A DNA stretch of 64,000 bases from Pseudomonas sp. GM78 (GCF_000282475.1 NZ_AKJF01000069.1:50661-114660); one strand, 5' to 3'. Shown: positions 47,907 to 57,436, numbered from the stretch's first letter. Notes: generated from the letters alone by a model not told the origin. Numbers and translations: made by a program.

Positions 47907-49211
47907 GTGAAACCGGTCAAAGTAGGCATCTGTGGGTTAGGGACCGTCGGTGGCGGTACCTTCAACGTACTTCAGCGCAACGCCGAGGAAATTGCTCGTC
48001 GTGCCGGGCGTGGAATCGAAGTGGCACAAATTGCCATGCGCACGCCAAAGCCTCAGTTCCAAACGACCGGTATTGCGATTACCACCGATGTCTTCGAAGT
48101 GGCCACGAACCCTGAGATCGACATCGTCATAGAGCTGATGGGCGGCTACACCGTTGCCCGCGAGCTGGTACTCAAGGCCATCGAGAATGGCAAGCATGTG
48201 GTCACCGCGAACAAGGCGCTTATCGCCGTTCACGGTAATGAAATTTTCGCCAAGGCACGCGAGAAGGGCGTGATTGTCGCGTTCGAAGCGGCCGTGGCTG
48301 GCGGCATCCCTGTGATCAAGGCGATCCGTGAAGGCCTGTCCGCCAACCGCATCAACTGGGTGGCCGGCATCATCAACGGCACCGGCAACTTCATTCTCAC
48401 CGAGATGCGCGAGAAAGGCCGGACCTTCGAAGACGTGCTGGCCGAAGCGCAATCCCTGGGCTACGCCGAAGCCGACCCGACCTTCGACGTCGAAGGCATC
48501 GATGCGGCGCACAAGCTGACGATCCTGGCGTCGATTGCCTTCGGCATCCCGCTGCAGTTCGACAAGGCCTACACCGAAGGCATCACCAAGCTGACCACCG
48601 CTGACGTGAACTACGCCGAAGCGCTGGGTTACCGCATCAAGCACCTGGGCGTGGCGCGCAGCACCGCGGCCGGTATCGAGTTGCGCGTGCACCCGACGCT
48701 GATCCCGGCCGATCGCCTGATCGCCAACGTCAACGGCGTGATGAACGCGGTGATGGTCAACGGCGACGCCGCCGGTTCGACCTTGTTCTACGGTGCGGGT
48801 GCCGGCATGGAGCCGACCGCTTCGTCGGTGATCGCCGACCTGGTCGACGTGGTTCGCGCCATGACCTCGGACCCGGAAAACCGCGTACCGCACCTGGCCT
48901 TCCAGCCGGATTCGCTGTCGGCGCACCCGATCCTGCCGATCGAAGCCTGCGAAAGCGCGTACTACCTGCGGATCCAGGCCAAGGATCATCCGGGCGTCCT
49001 GGCCCAGGTGGGCAGCATCTTGTCCGAGCGTGGCATCAACATCGAGTCGATCATGCAGAAGGAAGCCGAGGAGCACGATGGCCTGGTACCGATGATCCTG
49101 CTGACCCACCGTGTGGTGGAGCAGCGTATCAACGACGCCATCGCCGCTTTGGAAGCCTTGGCGGGTGTGGTCGGTCCGGTTGTACGAATCCGCGTCGAGC
49201 ACCTGAACTAA
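47907..49211 (+). CDS. hom: Homoserine dehydrogenase
   Basis: Hom reduces aspartate-semialdehyde to homoserine for threonine and methionine. The 434-residue protein has an NAD(P)-binding start VKVGICGLGTVGGG, the catalytic domain with VAGIINGTGNFIL, and a C-terminal ACT domain (about 350-434, with HPGVLAQVGSILSERGINIES) for threonine feedback. It is monofunctional, not fused to aspartokinase. The start is GTG with GGGAG upstream; the longer frame covers the intergenic hairpins. It is followed by thrC. Confidence 0.97.
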   Translation: MKPVKVGICGLGTVGGGTFNVLQRNAEEIARRAGRGIEVAQIAMRTPKPQFQTTGIAITTDVFEVATNPEIDIVIELMGGYTVARELVLKAIENGKHVVTANKALIAVHGNEIFAKAREKGVIVAFEAAVAGGIPVIKAIREGLSANRINWVAGIINGTGNFILTEMREKGRTFEDVLAEAQSLGYAEADPTFDVEGIDAAHKLTILASIAFGIPLQFDKAYTEGITKLTTADVNYAEALGYRIKHLGVARSTAAGIELRVHPTLIPADRLIANVNGVMNAVMVNGDAAGSTLFYGAGAGMEPTASSVIADLVDVVRAMTSDPENRVPHLAFQPDSLSAHPILPIEACESAYYLRIQAKDHPGVLAQVGSILSERGINIESIMQKEAEEHDGLVPMILLTHRVVEQRINDAIAALEALAGVVGPVVRIRVEHLN

Positions 49212-49280
49212 GCCGTTATCGATTACCGGGCGCCGTGAGCGGCGCCCGGCATTGCGAACACTGTCCCAATGGAGTCAGTC

Positions 49281-50690
49281 ATGCGTTACATCAGTACCCG
49301 CGGCCAGGCACCGGCCCTGAATTTCGAAGACGTCCTGCTGGCAGGTCTTGCCACCGACGGCGGTCTGTACGTCCCGGAAAACCTGCCTCGTTTCACCCAG
49401 GAAGAAATCGCTTCCTGGGCAGGCCTGCCGTATCACGAGCTGGCGTTTCGCGTTATGCGCCCGTTCGTCACCGGCAGCATTCCGGATGCCGATTTCAAAA
49501 AAATCCTTGAAGAAACCTACGGTGTGTTTGCCCACAGCGCCGTCGCGCCGCTGCGACAGCTGAACGGCAACGAATGGGTGCTGGAGCTGTTCCACGGCCC
49601 GACCCTGGCGTTCAAGGACTTCGCCCTGCAACTGCTCGGTCGCCTGCTCGACTACGTGCTGGAAAAGCGCGGCGAGCGCGTGGTGATCGTCGGCGCCACT
49701 TCCGGCGATACCGGCTCGGCGGCCATCGAAGGCTGCAAGCACTGCGAAAACGTCGACATCTTCATCCTGCACCCGCACAACCGTGTGTCCGAAGTGCAGC
49801 GTCGCCAGATGACGACCATTTTCGGCGAGAACATCCACAACATCGCCATCGAAGGCAACTTCGATGACTGCCAGGAAATGGTCAAGGCGAGCTTCGCCGA
49901 CCAGGGCTTCCTCAAGGGCACACGCCTGGTGGCGGTAAACTCGATCAACTGGGCGCGGATCATGGCCCAGATCGTCTACTACTTCCACGCGGCCCTGCAG
50001 CTGGGCGGTCCGGCGCGTTCGGTGGCGTTCTCGGTGCCGACCGGTAACTTCGGCGACATCTTCGCCGGTTACCTGGCACGCAACATGGGTCTGCCGATCA
50101 ACCAGTTGATCGTCGCCACCAACCGCAACGACATCCTGCACCGCTTCATGAGCGGCAACCAGTACGTCAAGGAAACCCTGCACGCGACCCTGTCGCCGTC
50201 GATGGACATCATGGTGTCCTCGAACTTCGAACGCCTGCTGTTCGACCTGCACGGTCGCAATGGCGCGGCGATTGCCGGGCTGATGGACAGCTTCAAGCAG
50301 GGCGGCGGTTTCAGCGTCGAGCAAGAGCGCTGGACCGAAGCACGCAAACTGTTCGACTCGCTGGCCGTGGACGATGCGCAAACCTGCGAAACCATCGCCG
50401 AAGTCTTCGAACAGACCGGCGAAGTGCTGGACCCGCACACCGCGATCGGCGTCAAGGCCGCACGGGAATGCCGTCGCAGCCTGGATATCCCGATGGTGAT
50501 CCTGGGCACGGCCCATCCGGTCAAATTCCCGGACGCCGTGGAAAAAGCCGGTGTAGGAAAAGCCCTCGAGCTCCCTGCACATCTTTCTGATTTGTTTGAA
50601 AGAGACGAGCGTTGCACAGTGTTGCCGAATGACCTCAAGGCCGTACAGGCCTTTGTCAGCCAGCATGGCAACCGCGGTAAGCCTTTGTAA
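49281..50690 (+). CDS. thrC: Threonine synthase
   Basis: ThrC converts phosphohomoserine to threonine using PLP. The 469-residue protein belongs to the longer class, with the PLP lysine in GPTLAFKDFALQLLG, the phosphate-binding ATSGDTGSAA and SVPTGNFGDIFAGYLA. The start MRYISTRGQAPALN has GGAG six bases upstream; an ATG four codons earlier is less well placed. It is the partner of hom and the last gene before a strong terminator. Confidence 0.97.
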   Translation: MRYISTRGQAPALNFEDVLLAGLATDGGLYVPENLPRFTQEEIASWAGLPYHELAFRVMRPFVTGSIPDADFKKILEETYGVFAHSAVAPLRQLNGNEWVLELFHGPTLAFKDFALQLLGRLLDYVLEKRGERVVIVGATSGDTGSAAIEGCKHCENVDIFILHPHNRVSEVQRRQMTTIFGENIHNIAIEGNFDDCQEMVKASFADQGFLKGTRLVAVNSINWARIMAQIVYYFHAALQLGGPARSVAFSVPTGNFGDIFAGYLARNMGLPINQLIVATNRNDILHRFMSGNQYVKETLHATLSPSMDIMVSSNFERLLFDLHGRNGAAIAGLMDSFKQGGGFSVEQERWTEARKLFDSLAVDDAQTCETIAEVFEQTGEVLDPHTAIGVKAARECRRSLDIPMVILGTAHPVKFPDAVEKAGVGKALELPAHLSDLFERDERCTVLPNDLKAVQAFVSQHGNRGKPL

Positions 50691-50709
50691 CGGGCAAACC
50701 CTGTCACAC

Positions 50710-50745
50710 AACGAAGCCCGTCTCCTGACGGGCTTCGTTGTTTTT
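50710..50745 (+). terminator. thrC terminator
   Basis: The stem AACGAAGCCCGT/ACGGGCTTCGTT with a six-base loop is followed by GTTTTT. Confidence 0.9.
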
Positions 50746-50961
50746 GCAGGCCACATTTGCCAATAGCGATCCCCATGGCTATCTACCGGTCGACGAACCG
50801 GACAGACGTGATGCCGTTGTTTTTTCCCTGTCATCTTCGCCGTGCATGCTCTATCGACCAGAGACGCAGGTTCATCCCCAGAACTTTCTACTCGGGCCAG
50901 CGGTCATTTACTGTACACACGCCCCAGGCACTTTGTTTTCGGACTATTGAGTGGTGATCGG

Positions 50962-51249
50962 ATGGAAAGTATCAGTCTCTTGCTCGGTGAGGCTCTGAGC
51001 CCGTACCAGGTGACGTTGACCCCGTCAGGCATGCATGGCGAATGCCGGGTGACCTTGAAGAATGAAATCGGCGCCATCGTGGTCGATCGCGCGTTCAATC
51101 AGGCGCAGTTGACCGACAAGCGTCAGCTGACGGATGTCGTCGACGGCTTGCACCGCGACGTACTGATTGCCGAGGGACGCCTGGAGCCCTGTGTAATCGC
51201 CGCGTTGCGCAATGCGGCACAGGATAAGTTGCTGGCCAGCCGAAATTGA
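50962..51249 (+). CDS. DUF3509-like small protein
   Basis: This 95-residue soluble protein has the look of the Pseudomonas DUF3509 family (MESISLLLGEALSPYQVTLT and TDKRQLTDVVDGLHRDVLIAEG); I am moderately sure of that assignment. The function is unknown. The start is at MESISLL, since the longer frame upstream is Arg/Ser-rich and lacks conserved sequence. It is followed by a multi-hairpin RNA candidate and a terminator. Confidence 0.65.
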   Translation: MESISLLLGEALSPYQVTLTPSGMHGECRVTLKNEIGAIVVDRAFNQAQLTDKRQLTDVVDGLHRDVLIAEGRLEPCVIAALRNAAQDKLLASRN

Positions 51250-51252
51250 ATT

Positions 51253-51406
51253 GCAGGTTGTGGGAACCTTCCTGCCTCCCAGTCAGTCAGACCCATTAAC
51301 AGCAGGAGCAAGCATTGTGCTCCGGTGATTGTCGCTTGCTGTTACGGGTCTTAGAAAGACCACGTTTAACCCCGAGATGTCTCCCCACTTCTCGGGGTTT
51401 CTTTTT
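51253..51406 (+). ncRNA. Candidate structured RNA or long 3' UTR with terminator
   Basis: Several nested stems fill the space after the DUF3509-like gene: GCAGG/CCTGC (51253-51275); an outer AGACCC/GGGTCT pair (51289-51294 with 51346-51351); inside it AACAGCA/TGCTGTT (51298-51304 with 51337-51343); and GGAGCA/TGCTCC (51305-51323). A strong intrinsic terminator AACCCCGAGA/TCTCGGGGTT with a T tract follows at 51368-51406. This may be a small RNA or a processed 3' UTR. No family was recognised; expression is unknown. Confidence 0.45.
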
Positions 51407-51418
51407 GCCCGGCCATTG

Positions 51419-52408
51419 TCAGTAGCCGTCCTGGTGCTCGAAAAATTCTTTGGCCGCTTGCAGGTAGTCGCTGCGGCTTTGCGGATCGAGCCACCCGGCG
51501 TATGCCTCGCTCAAATGCTCTCGGGGCAGGGCACGCAGCAGTTGGTTGATCTCGATGATCGCCTGGCGGCCCTGGGGCGTATTGGTGCAGCCGATGTAGC
51601 CGGACAGGTATTTGCCGGTGCCGCGAATCGGGTAGAACTGCAGTTCATCTTCGGCGATCCCCTGTTGCCGGGCCTGATAGCGAATTTCCGGGCGATAGCC
51701 CAACAGCAATTGCAGGCGCCCCAGGCGTTGCATTTGCAGCAGGCTGCCCAAGGCGTCATTGCCGTAATGGAGCGTCAGGGCTTTGCCCGGCGCCTGTTTG
51801 AGCAGGGCGTCGAGGTATTCGCCATAGTTGCGTTCGGCAACAATGCCCAGTGTCACGTTGCTGGTGGCCAACAAGGCGGCCAGGTCCACCTCCCCATCCT
51901 TGAGGAACGGCGTCAGCACTTCGCGATCTTTGCTCTGCACTGCCAGGCCATTGCTCATGGCACGAAAGACCGGCAAGGAAAATGCGATCCAGCTTTCGCG
52001 CTCCTTGCTCCAGTTCAGTGCCGCATCGCAGGTGAGGGACGGTTCGTGAAGCTTTTGCAGGCCACGGGCACGATTGACCTTCAACACACTGTGCCGGTAC
52101 TGCGGCATGCCAGCGATCAGTTGCCGGAGCAATTGATCGATGACCCCCTGGCCCTTTTCCGGACCGTCGAAAATGAACAGCGGCGGTAGATCGCGTTTCA
52201 GCCAGACCAGGGTTTCCTTGGGCTGCGCCGACACCGGCGAGGCCAACGTAAGGATCAGGGCCAGGCTCGCCAACGCGCCCAAGCGCTGCCCGGCAAACAA
52301 CAGTCGCCGTCCGGCCAGCAACAGGCACGGCGTGATGAGTCGCGCAAACAGACGCTTGGGCTCAGATGGCCCCGTCTTTGCGCAGCTGTGTGATCTGCGA
52401 CGCGTCAT
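51419..52408 (-). CDS. Periplasmic substrate-binding-like protein (TIGR02285-like)
   Basis: This is an exported protein of about 300 mature residues resembling solute-binding-domain proteins without an ABC partner. Seen: a hydrophobic signal region (LGALASLALILTLASPVSA), then WLKRDLPPLFIFDG. A binding-fold pattern follows, with GIVAERNYGEYLDALL and LLLGYRPEIRYQA. No transporter genes are adjacent. The start is uncertain. The ATG used here overlaps the CoA-transferase gene by 47 bases and gives an unusually long leader. A TTG nearer the hydrophobic stretch would give a normal signal peptide. Confidence 0.65.
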   Translation of the reverse strand: MTRRRSHSCAKTGPSEPKRLFARLITPCLLLAGRRLLFAGQRLGALASLALILTLASPVSAQPKETLVWLKRDLPPLFIFDGPEKGQGVIDQLLRQLIAGMPQYRHSVLKVNRARGLQKLHEPSLTCDAALNWSKERESWIAFSLPVFRAMSNGLAVQSKDREVLTPFLKDGEVDLAALLATSNVTLGIVAERNYGEYLDALLKQAPGKALTLHYGNDALGSLLQMQRLGRLQLLLGYRPEIRYQARQQGIAEDELQFYPIRGTGKYLSGYIGCTNTPQGRQAIIEINQLLRALPREHLSEAYAGWLDPQSRSDYLQAAKEFFEHQDGY

Positions 52409-53561
52409 AGCCAAGTTCCTGGAGTACCTGGGCGTTGTGCTCACCCAGTTGCGGCCCGACCCATTCGCAATCACCGGGTGTCTCTGAGAGTTTCGGCACG
52501 ATCCCCGGCATCTTGAAGTCCTTGCCATCGGGCAGTTTGGCCTGCAGGAACATTTCCCGGGCCAGGTACTGAGGATCGCTGAACATGTCTTCGGCGCTGA
52601 AGATCCGGCTGGCCGGTACGTCAGCCTGGTTCAAGCGCTCGATGACGGTGTCCAGGGGCAGCGAATTGACCCAGCGATCGATGACCCCGTAGATTTCGTC
52701 GCGACGGCTGTCCCGACCGTCATTGCTGGCCAGCAGCGGATCGTTGGCCAGGTCCTCCCGGCCGATGATCAGCATGAAACGCTTGAAGATCGCATCGCCA
52801 TTGGCGCCGATCTGCACATGCTTGCCATCGGCACTGGTGTGGATCGAGGAGGGCGTGATGCCCGGCATGATGTTGCCGGAACGTTCGCGGATGAAGCCGA
52901 ACACGTCGAACTCCGGCACCATGCTTTCCATCATGGCGAAGATCGCCTCGTACAGCGCCACGTCCACCACTTGCCCCTCACCGCCATTGACCTCGCGGTG
53001 ACGCAGGGCCATCAGGGCACCGATCACGCCCCACAGCGCGGCAATCGAGTCGCCGATGGAGATCCCGGTGCGCACCGGTGGCCGGTCCTCAAACCCGGTG
53101 ATGTAGCGCAGGCCGCCCATGGATTCGCCGACCGCGCCAAACCCGGGCTGATCCTTCATCGGGCCGGTCTGGCCGAAGCCCGAGAGCCGCACCATGACCA
53201 GCTTGGGGTTCAAGGCATGCAGGACATCCCAGCCCAGGCCAAGCTTTTCCAGCACGCCGGGGCGGAAGTTCTCGATCAGGATGTCTGCTTCACTGAGCAG
53301 TTTCTTCAGGATCGCCAGGCCGTCCGGATGCTTGAGGTTCAGCGTCAGCGACTTTTTATTGCGTGCCTGGACGAACCACCACAGCGAGGTGCCTTCGTAC
53401 AACTTGCGCCATTTGCGCAAAGGATCGCCACCGTCCGGCGACTCGACCTTGACCACATCGGCACCGAATTCAGCGCAAATGCGCGAGGCGAACGGGCCGG
53501 CGATCAAGGTACCCAGTTCGATGACTTTCAGACCTGAGAGCGGTTTGGCAGAAGACGGCAT
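52362..53561 (-). CDS. CaiB/BaiF family (class III) CoA-transferase
   Basis: This 399-residue CoA-transferase of the formyl-CoA/carnitine family has the N-terminal GLKVIELGTLIAGPFASRICAEFGADV. The catalytic Asp171 is in GISIGDSIAALWG, and RNKKSLTLNLKHPDG is also visible. The acyl substrate is not predictable. The stop lies inside, or very near the start of, the binding-protein gene on the same strand, so the two may be co-transcribed. Confidence 0.9.
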   Translation of the reverse strand: MPSSAKPLSGLKVIELGTLIAGPFASRICAEFGADVVKVESPDGGDPLRKWRKLYEGTSLWWFVQARNKKSLTLNLKHPDGLAILKKLLSEADILIENFRPGVLEKLGLGWDVLHALNPKLVMVRLSGFGQTGPMKDQPGFGAVGESMGGLRYITGFEDRPPVRTGISIGDSIAALWGVIGALMALRHREVNGGEGQVVDVALYEAIFAMMESMVPEFDVFGFIRERSGNIMPGITPSSIHTSADGKHVQIGANGDAIFKRFMLIIGREDLANDPLLASNDGRDSRRDEIYGVIDRWVNSLPLDTVIERLNQADVPASRIFSAEDMFSDPQYLAREMFLQAKLPDGKDFKMPGIVPKLSETPGDCEWVGPQLGEHNAQVLQELGYDASQITQLRKDGAI

Positions 53562-53708
53562 GCGGGTTCCTGTAGGACAAAGGTTGAGCGAGTACAGAGT
53601 TTTAACATAGCCGACTGTCAGGCGCCCAAGGGACTTCTCCTTCTATTCGTTGATTGGTGGCTGCATCGGTTAGACTTGCCGCCTTTCCACGTATCAAGAA
53701 GCCCGTTC

Positions 53709-54251
53709 ATGGCCCAGCCGTCCACGACCTACAAGTTTGAACTGAACCTCACCGACCTCGATCGCAGCGTCTACGAGTCCGTCAAGCAGACCATCGCCCG
53801 CCACCCTTCGGAAACCGAAGAGCGCATGACCGTGCGCCTGTTGGCCTACGCCCTCTGGTACAACGAGCAATTGTCGTTCGGCCGTGGCCTGTCGGACGTG
53901 GATGAACCAGCATTGTGGGAAAAGAGCCTGGATGACCGTGTCCTGCACTGGATCGAAGTCGGCCAGCCGGACGCCGATCGCCTGACCTGGTGCTCGCGCC
54001 GCACCGAACGCACCAGCCTGCTGGCCTACGGCAGCCTGCGCGTGTGGGAAGGCAAGGTGATCCCGGCGATCAAGAACCTGAAAAACGTCAACATCGCGGC
54101 GGTCCCCCAGGAAGTCCTGGAGACCCTGGCCAAGGACATGCCCCGGGTGATCAAGTGGGACGTGATGATCAGCGAAGGGACGATTTTCGTCACCGACGAC
54201 CGCGGCCAGCATGAAGTCCAGTTGCAGTGGCTGTTGGGCGAACGCGGCTGA
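53709..54251 (+). CDS. YaeQ family protein
   Basis: This 180-residue protein matches E. coli YaeQ, which adopts a PD-(D/E)XK nuclease-like fold without proven activity. Recognisable segments are TYKFELNLTDLDRSVYESV, RLLAYALWYNEQLSFGRGLS and WIEVGQPDADRL. It was once proposed as an RfaH suppressor; the role remains unclear. The start MAQPSTTYKF has no strong RBS but gives the family N-terminus. It is followed by recJ. Confidence 0.9.
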   Translation: MAQPSTTYKFELNLTDLDRSVYESVKQTIARHPSETEERMTVRLLAYALWYNEQLSFGRGLSDVDEPALWEKSLDDRVLHWIEVGQPDADRLTWCSRRTERTSLLAYGSLRVWEGKVIPAIKNLKNVNIAAVPQEVLETLAKDMPRVIKWDVMISEGTIFVTDDRGQHEVQLQWLLGERG

Positions 54252-54307
54252 TCAGTCGCTGCCTCACCGTTTAATCCTACGTATTGAAGAGAAGCCCCTG
54301 TCACCCC

Positions 54308-56017
54308 ATGCGCATCGAACCTCGCCTGCTGCCCGACACCCTGCCATTTCTCGGTGATATTCCACCGCTGTTGACCCGGCTGTACGCAGCGCGTGGCGTG
54401 CAATCCGAAGCCGAACTGGACAAAAGCCTGGCGCGGCTGATTCCGTTCCAGCAGCTCAAGGGCATCGAGGCGGCGGTGGATTTGCTGGTGACTGCGCTCG
54501 AGCAGCGCCAGCGGATCCTGATCGTGGGCGACTTCGATGCCGACGGCGCCACAGCCAGTACCGTGGGCACACTGGGCTTGCGCCTGCTGGGTGCGGCGCA
54601 TGTCGACTATCTGGTGCCCAACCGATTCGACTACGGTTACGGCCTGACCCCGGAAATCGTTGCGGTGGCCCTGGAGCGCCAGCCTCAATTGTTGATTACC
54701 GTGGACAACGGCATTTCCAGTGTCGAAGGCGTGGCCGCGGCGAAAAAGGCCGGGCTCAACGTGCTGGTCACCGACCACCATTTGCCCGGCGACGAATTGC
54801 CGCTAGCCGATGCCATCGTCAATCCGAACCAGCCCGGTTGCACGTTCCCGAGCAAGGCGCTGGCCGGCGTCGGGGTGATTTTTTATGTGCTGATGGCCTT
54901 GCGCGCGCGGTTGCGCGAACTCGGCTGGTACGCCAGCAAGCCGCAACCGAACATCGGCGAACTGCTCGACCTGGTGGCGTTGGGCAGCGTGGCCGACGTG
55001 GTGCCGCTGGATGCCAATAACCGCATCCTGGTGCATCAGGGCCTGGAACGGATACGCGCCGGACGTGCCCGGCCGGGGATCAAGGCGATTCTCGAAGTGG
55101 CCAAGCGTGACCATGCGCGCATCACCTCCACCGACCTGGGGTTCATTGTCGGCCCACGCCTCAACGCCGCCGGGCGACTGGATGACATGAGCCTGGGCAT
55201 CGAATGCCTGCTGACCGAAGACGCGGCGCTCGCGCGGGAGATGGCGGCGCAACTGGACGGGATGAACCAGGACCGCAAATCCATCGAGCAGGGCATGCAG
55301 CGTGAAGCGCTGGCCCAGCTCAAGGATTTGCCGGTGGAATCGATGCCGTTTGGTTTGTGCCTGTTCGATCCCGAATGGCACCAGGGGGTCATCGGCATCC
55401 TGGCCTCGCGCATGAAAGAGCGTTATTTCCGTCCGACCATCGCCTTTGCCGATGCCGGCGACGGCTTGCTCAAGGGTTCGGGGCGTTCGGTCCAGGGATT
55501 TCACATTCGCGACGCCCTGAGCGTGGTGGCGGCACAGCATCCGAACCTGATCACCAAGTACGGTGGCCACGCCATGGCCGCTGGCCTGACGCTGCCGGAG
55601 GCGAATTTTCCCTTGTTCGCCGAAGCTTTCGACGCTGAAGTGCGTAGGCAATTGCGCGAAGAAGACCTGACCGGGCGGTTGTTGTCGGACGGTACCCTGG
55701 CTGTCGAGGAGTTTCACCTGGAACTGGCGCGTGCCTTGCGCCATGCCGGCCCTTGGGGGCAACACTTCCCGGAGCCGCTGTTTCATGGGGTGTTCCAGTT
55801 GGTCGAGCAGCGTGTCGTGGGTGAACGGCACCTTAAAGTGGTGCTAAGAAGTGAATGCGGCTCGGTCAAACTCGATGGCATTGCCTTTGGCATTGACCGT
55901 GATATCTGGCCGAACCCGACCATCAAGTGGGTGGAATTGGCCTACAAACTCGACGTTAACGAGTTTCGTGGCAACGAGACGGTTCAACTGATGATTGCCC
56001 ACATCGAACCCCGTTGA
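54308..56017 (+). CDS. recJ: Single-stranded-DNA-specific exonuclease RecJ
   Basis: RecJ is a 5'-3' ssDNA exonuclease of recombination and mismatch repair. The 569-residue protein has the DHH-family motifs: GDFDADGATAS, DNGISS, TDHHLPGDELP (DHH) and LVALGSVADVVPL. The DHHA1 domain GGHAMAAGLTL follows, and a C-terminal OB-fold. The start MRIEPRLLPD is preceded by GAGAAGCCCC; an ATG eight codons earlier is possible. It is followed by a perfect-looking palindromic REPIN. Confidence 0.96.
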   Translation: MRIEPRLLPDTLPFLGDIPPLLTRLYAARGVQSEAELDKSLARLIPFQQLKGIEAAVDLLVTALEQRQRILIVGDFDADGATASTVGTLGLRLLGAAHVDYLVPNRFDYGYGLTPEIVAVALERQPQLLITVDNGISSVEGVAAAKKAGLNVLVTDHHLPGDELPLADAIVNPNQPGCTFPSKALAGVGVIFYVLMALRARLRELGWYASKPQPNIGELLDLVALGSVADVVPLDANNRILVHQGLERIRAGRARPGIKAILEVAKRDHARITSTDLGFIVGPRLNAAGRLDDMSLGIECLLTEDAALAREMAAQLDGMNQDRKSIEQGMQREALAQLKDLPVESMPFGLCLFDPEWHQGVIGILASRMKERYFRPTIAFADAGDGLLKGSGRSVQGFHIRDALSVVAAQHPNLITKYGGHAMAAGLTLPEANFPLFAEAFDAEVRRQLREEDLTGRLLSDGTLAVEEFHLELARALRHAGPWGQHFPEPLFHGVFQLVEQRVVGERHLKVVLRSECGSVKLDGIAFGIDRDIWPNPTIKWVELAYKLDVNEFRGNETVQLMIAHIEPR

Positions 56018-56020
56018 CCC

Positions 56021-56114
56021 CATCGTCGGAACGCCGCCCGGAGCAGGCTCGCTCCCACAGGATTGCGCAATCCCCTGTGGGAGCGAGCCGGCTCCGGGCG
56101 GCGTTCCGACGATG
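56021..56114. repeat. REPIN forming a near-perfect palindrome
   Basis: Arms CATCGTCGGAACGCCGCCCG plus GAGCAGGCTCGCTCCCACAG and their complements meet around GATTGCGCAATC. Pairing extends almost without interruption through about 94 bases, downstream of recJ. The flanking 56018-56313 stretch contains no gene. Confidence 0.85.
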
Positions 56115-56313
56115 GCGATCTCCCTGGCACCGAATTCGTCAGAACCCTCCCTCATCCCCCGATGTCGACTAGGCTCTAAAGCACTGCTTGATTATCCTTG
56201 TGACGTCTTGTCAATTTTTTGCCCGCGGGGGCGGGTGCTGCATCCCTTTCATGTCACTCGTCGACTATTCAAACAGAACCCTGGAGCCTGCCCACTGATT
56301 TGAGAGGTGCCCC

Positions 56314-57420
56314 ATGAGTCTGCTGCTTGAACCCTACACCCTTCGTCAATTGACCCTGCTCAACCGCATTGCGGTATCGCCCATGTGCCAGTATTCGAGC
56401 GTCGATGGCCTGGCCAATGACTGGCACCTGGTCCATCTCGGTAGTCGCGCCGTCGGCGGTGCGGGACTGGTCTTTACCGAAGCCACGGCGGTCACGGCCG
56501 ACGGGCGTATCACCGACCAGGACCTTGGCCTGTGGAATGATGATCAGATAGAACCCCTGCAGCGCATCACCCGTTTCATTGCCGCTCAAGGCGCCGTCGC
56601 CGGCATCCAGCTGGCCCACGCCGGACGCAAGGCCAGTACCTATCGACCCTGGCTCGGCAAACATGGCAGCGTAAAGATCGACGAGGGCGGCTGGCAGCCG
56701 GTCGGCCCGTCACCGATCGCGTTCGACCCGCAGCACACACAACCCAGGCAGCTCGACGACGGTGACATCGCCAAGATCATCCAGGCCTTTGTTGACGCCG
56801 CGCAGCGCGCGCTCACGGCCGGTTTCAAGGTGGTCGAAGTGCACGCAGCCCATGGTTACCTGCTGCACCAGTTTCTTTCGCCCCTGAGTAATCAGCGGCG
56901 TGATCAGTACGGCGGTTCCTTCGAAAACCGCATTCGCCTGGTGTTGCAAGTCACCGAAGCGGTGCGCAAGGTCTGGCCGGAAGAGTTACCGCTGTTCGTG
57001 CGGGTGTCCGCCACCGACTGGGTGGAAGATGGCTGGAACCCGGATGAAACCGTCGAGCTGGCGCGACGCCTGAAAGACCTGGGCGTGGACCTGATCGACG
57101 TTTCGTCAGGCGGCACGGCAGTCAACGCGGAAATCCCCACAGGCCCGGGTTATCAGACCCGCTTCGCCGAGCGTGTGCGCAAGGAGTCAGGCATCGCCAC
57201 CGGCACCGTAGGCATGATCACCGAGCCGGCTCAGGCCGAGCATATCCTGCGCACCTGTCAGGCCGACATCATCTTCCTCGCTCGCGAACTGTTGCGTGAT
57301 CCTTATTGGGCGCTGCATGCCGACGATGACCTGGGCGGACGTAAAGCCATATGGCCAGCGCAGTATCACCGCGCAACCCACCGTGACCAGCCCATTCATG
57401 AGTCGGATTTGCGCGACTAA
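56314..57420 (+). CDS. NADH:flavin oxidoreductase, old yellow enzyme (XenA/YqjM-like)
   Basis: This 368-residue FMN enzyme belongs to the class of old yellow enzymes with Cys25 in SPMCQYSS, as in XenA and YqjM. Other seen motifs are GIQLAHAGRKAS, EVHAAHGYLLHQFLSP and DVSSGGTAV. These enzymes reduce activated alkenes and detoxify electrophiles such as nitroesters and enones. It sits alone, with about 296 bases of mostly REPIN sequence upstream. Confidence 0.92.
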   Translation: MSLLLEPYTLRQLTLLNRIAVSPMCQYSSVDGLANDWHLVHLGSRAVGGAGLVFTEATAVTADGRITDQDLGLWNDDQIEPLQRITRFIAAQGAVAGIQLAHAGRKASTYRPWLGKHGSVKIDEGGWQPVGPSPIAFDPQHTQPRQLDDGDIAKIIQAFVDAAQRALTAGFKVVEVHAAHGYLLHQFLSPLSNQRRDQYGGSFENRIRLVLQVTEAVRKVWPEELPLFVRVSATDWVEDGWNPDETVELARRLKDLGVDLIDVSSGGTAVNAEIPTGPGYQTRFAERVRKESGIATGTVGMITEPAQAEHILRTCQADIIFLARELLRDPYWALHADDDLGGRKAIWPAQYHRATHRDQPIHESDLRD

Positions 57421-57436
57421 GGGAAGCTTTTTAACA

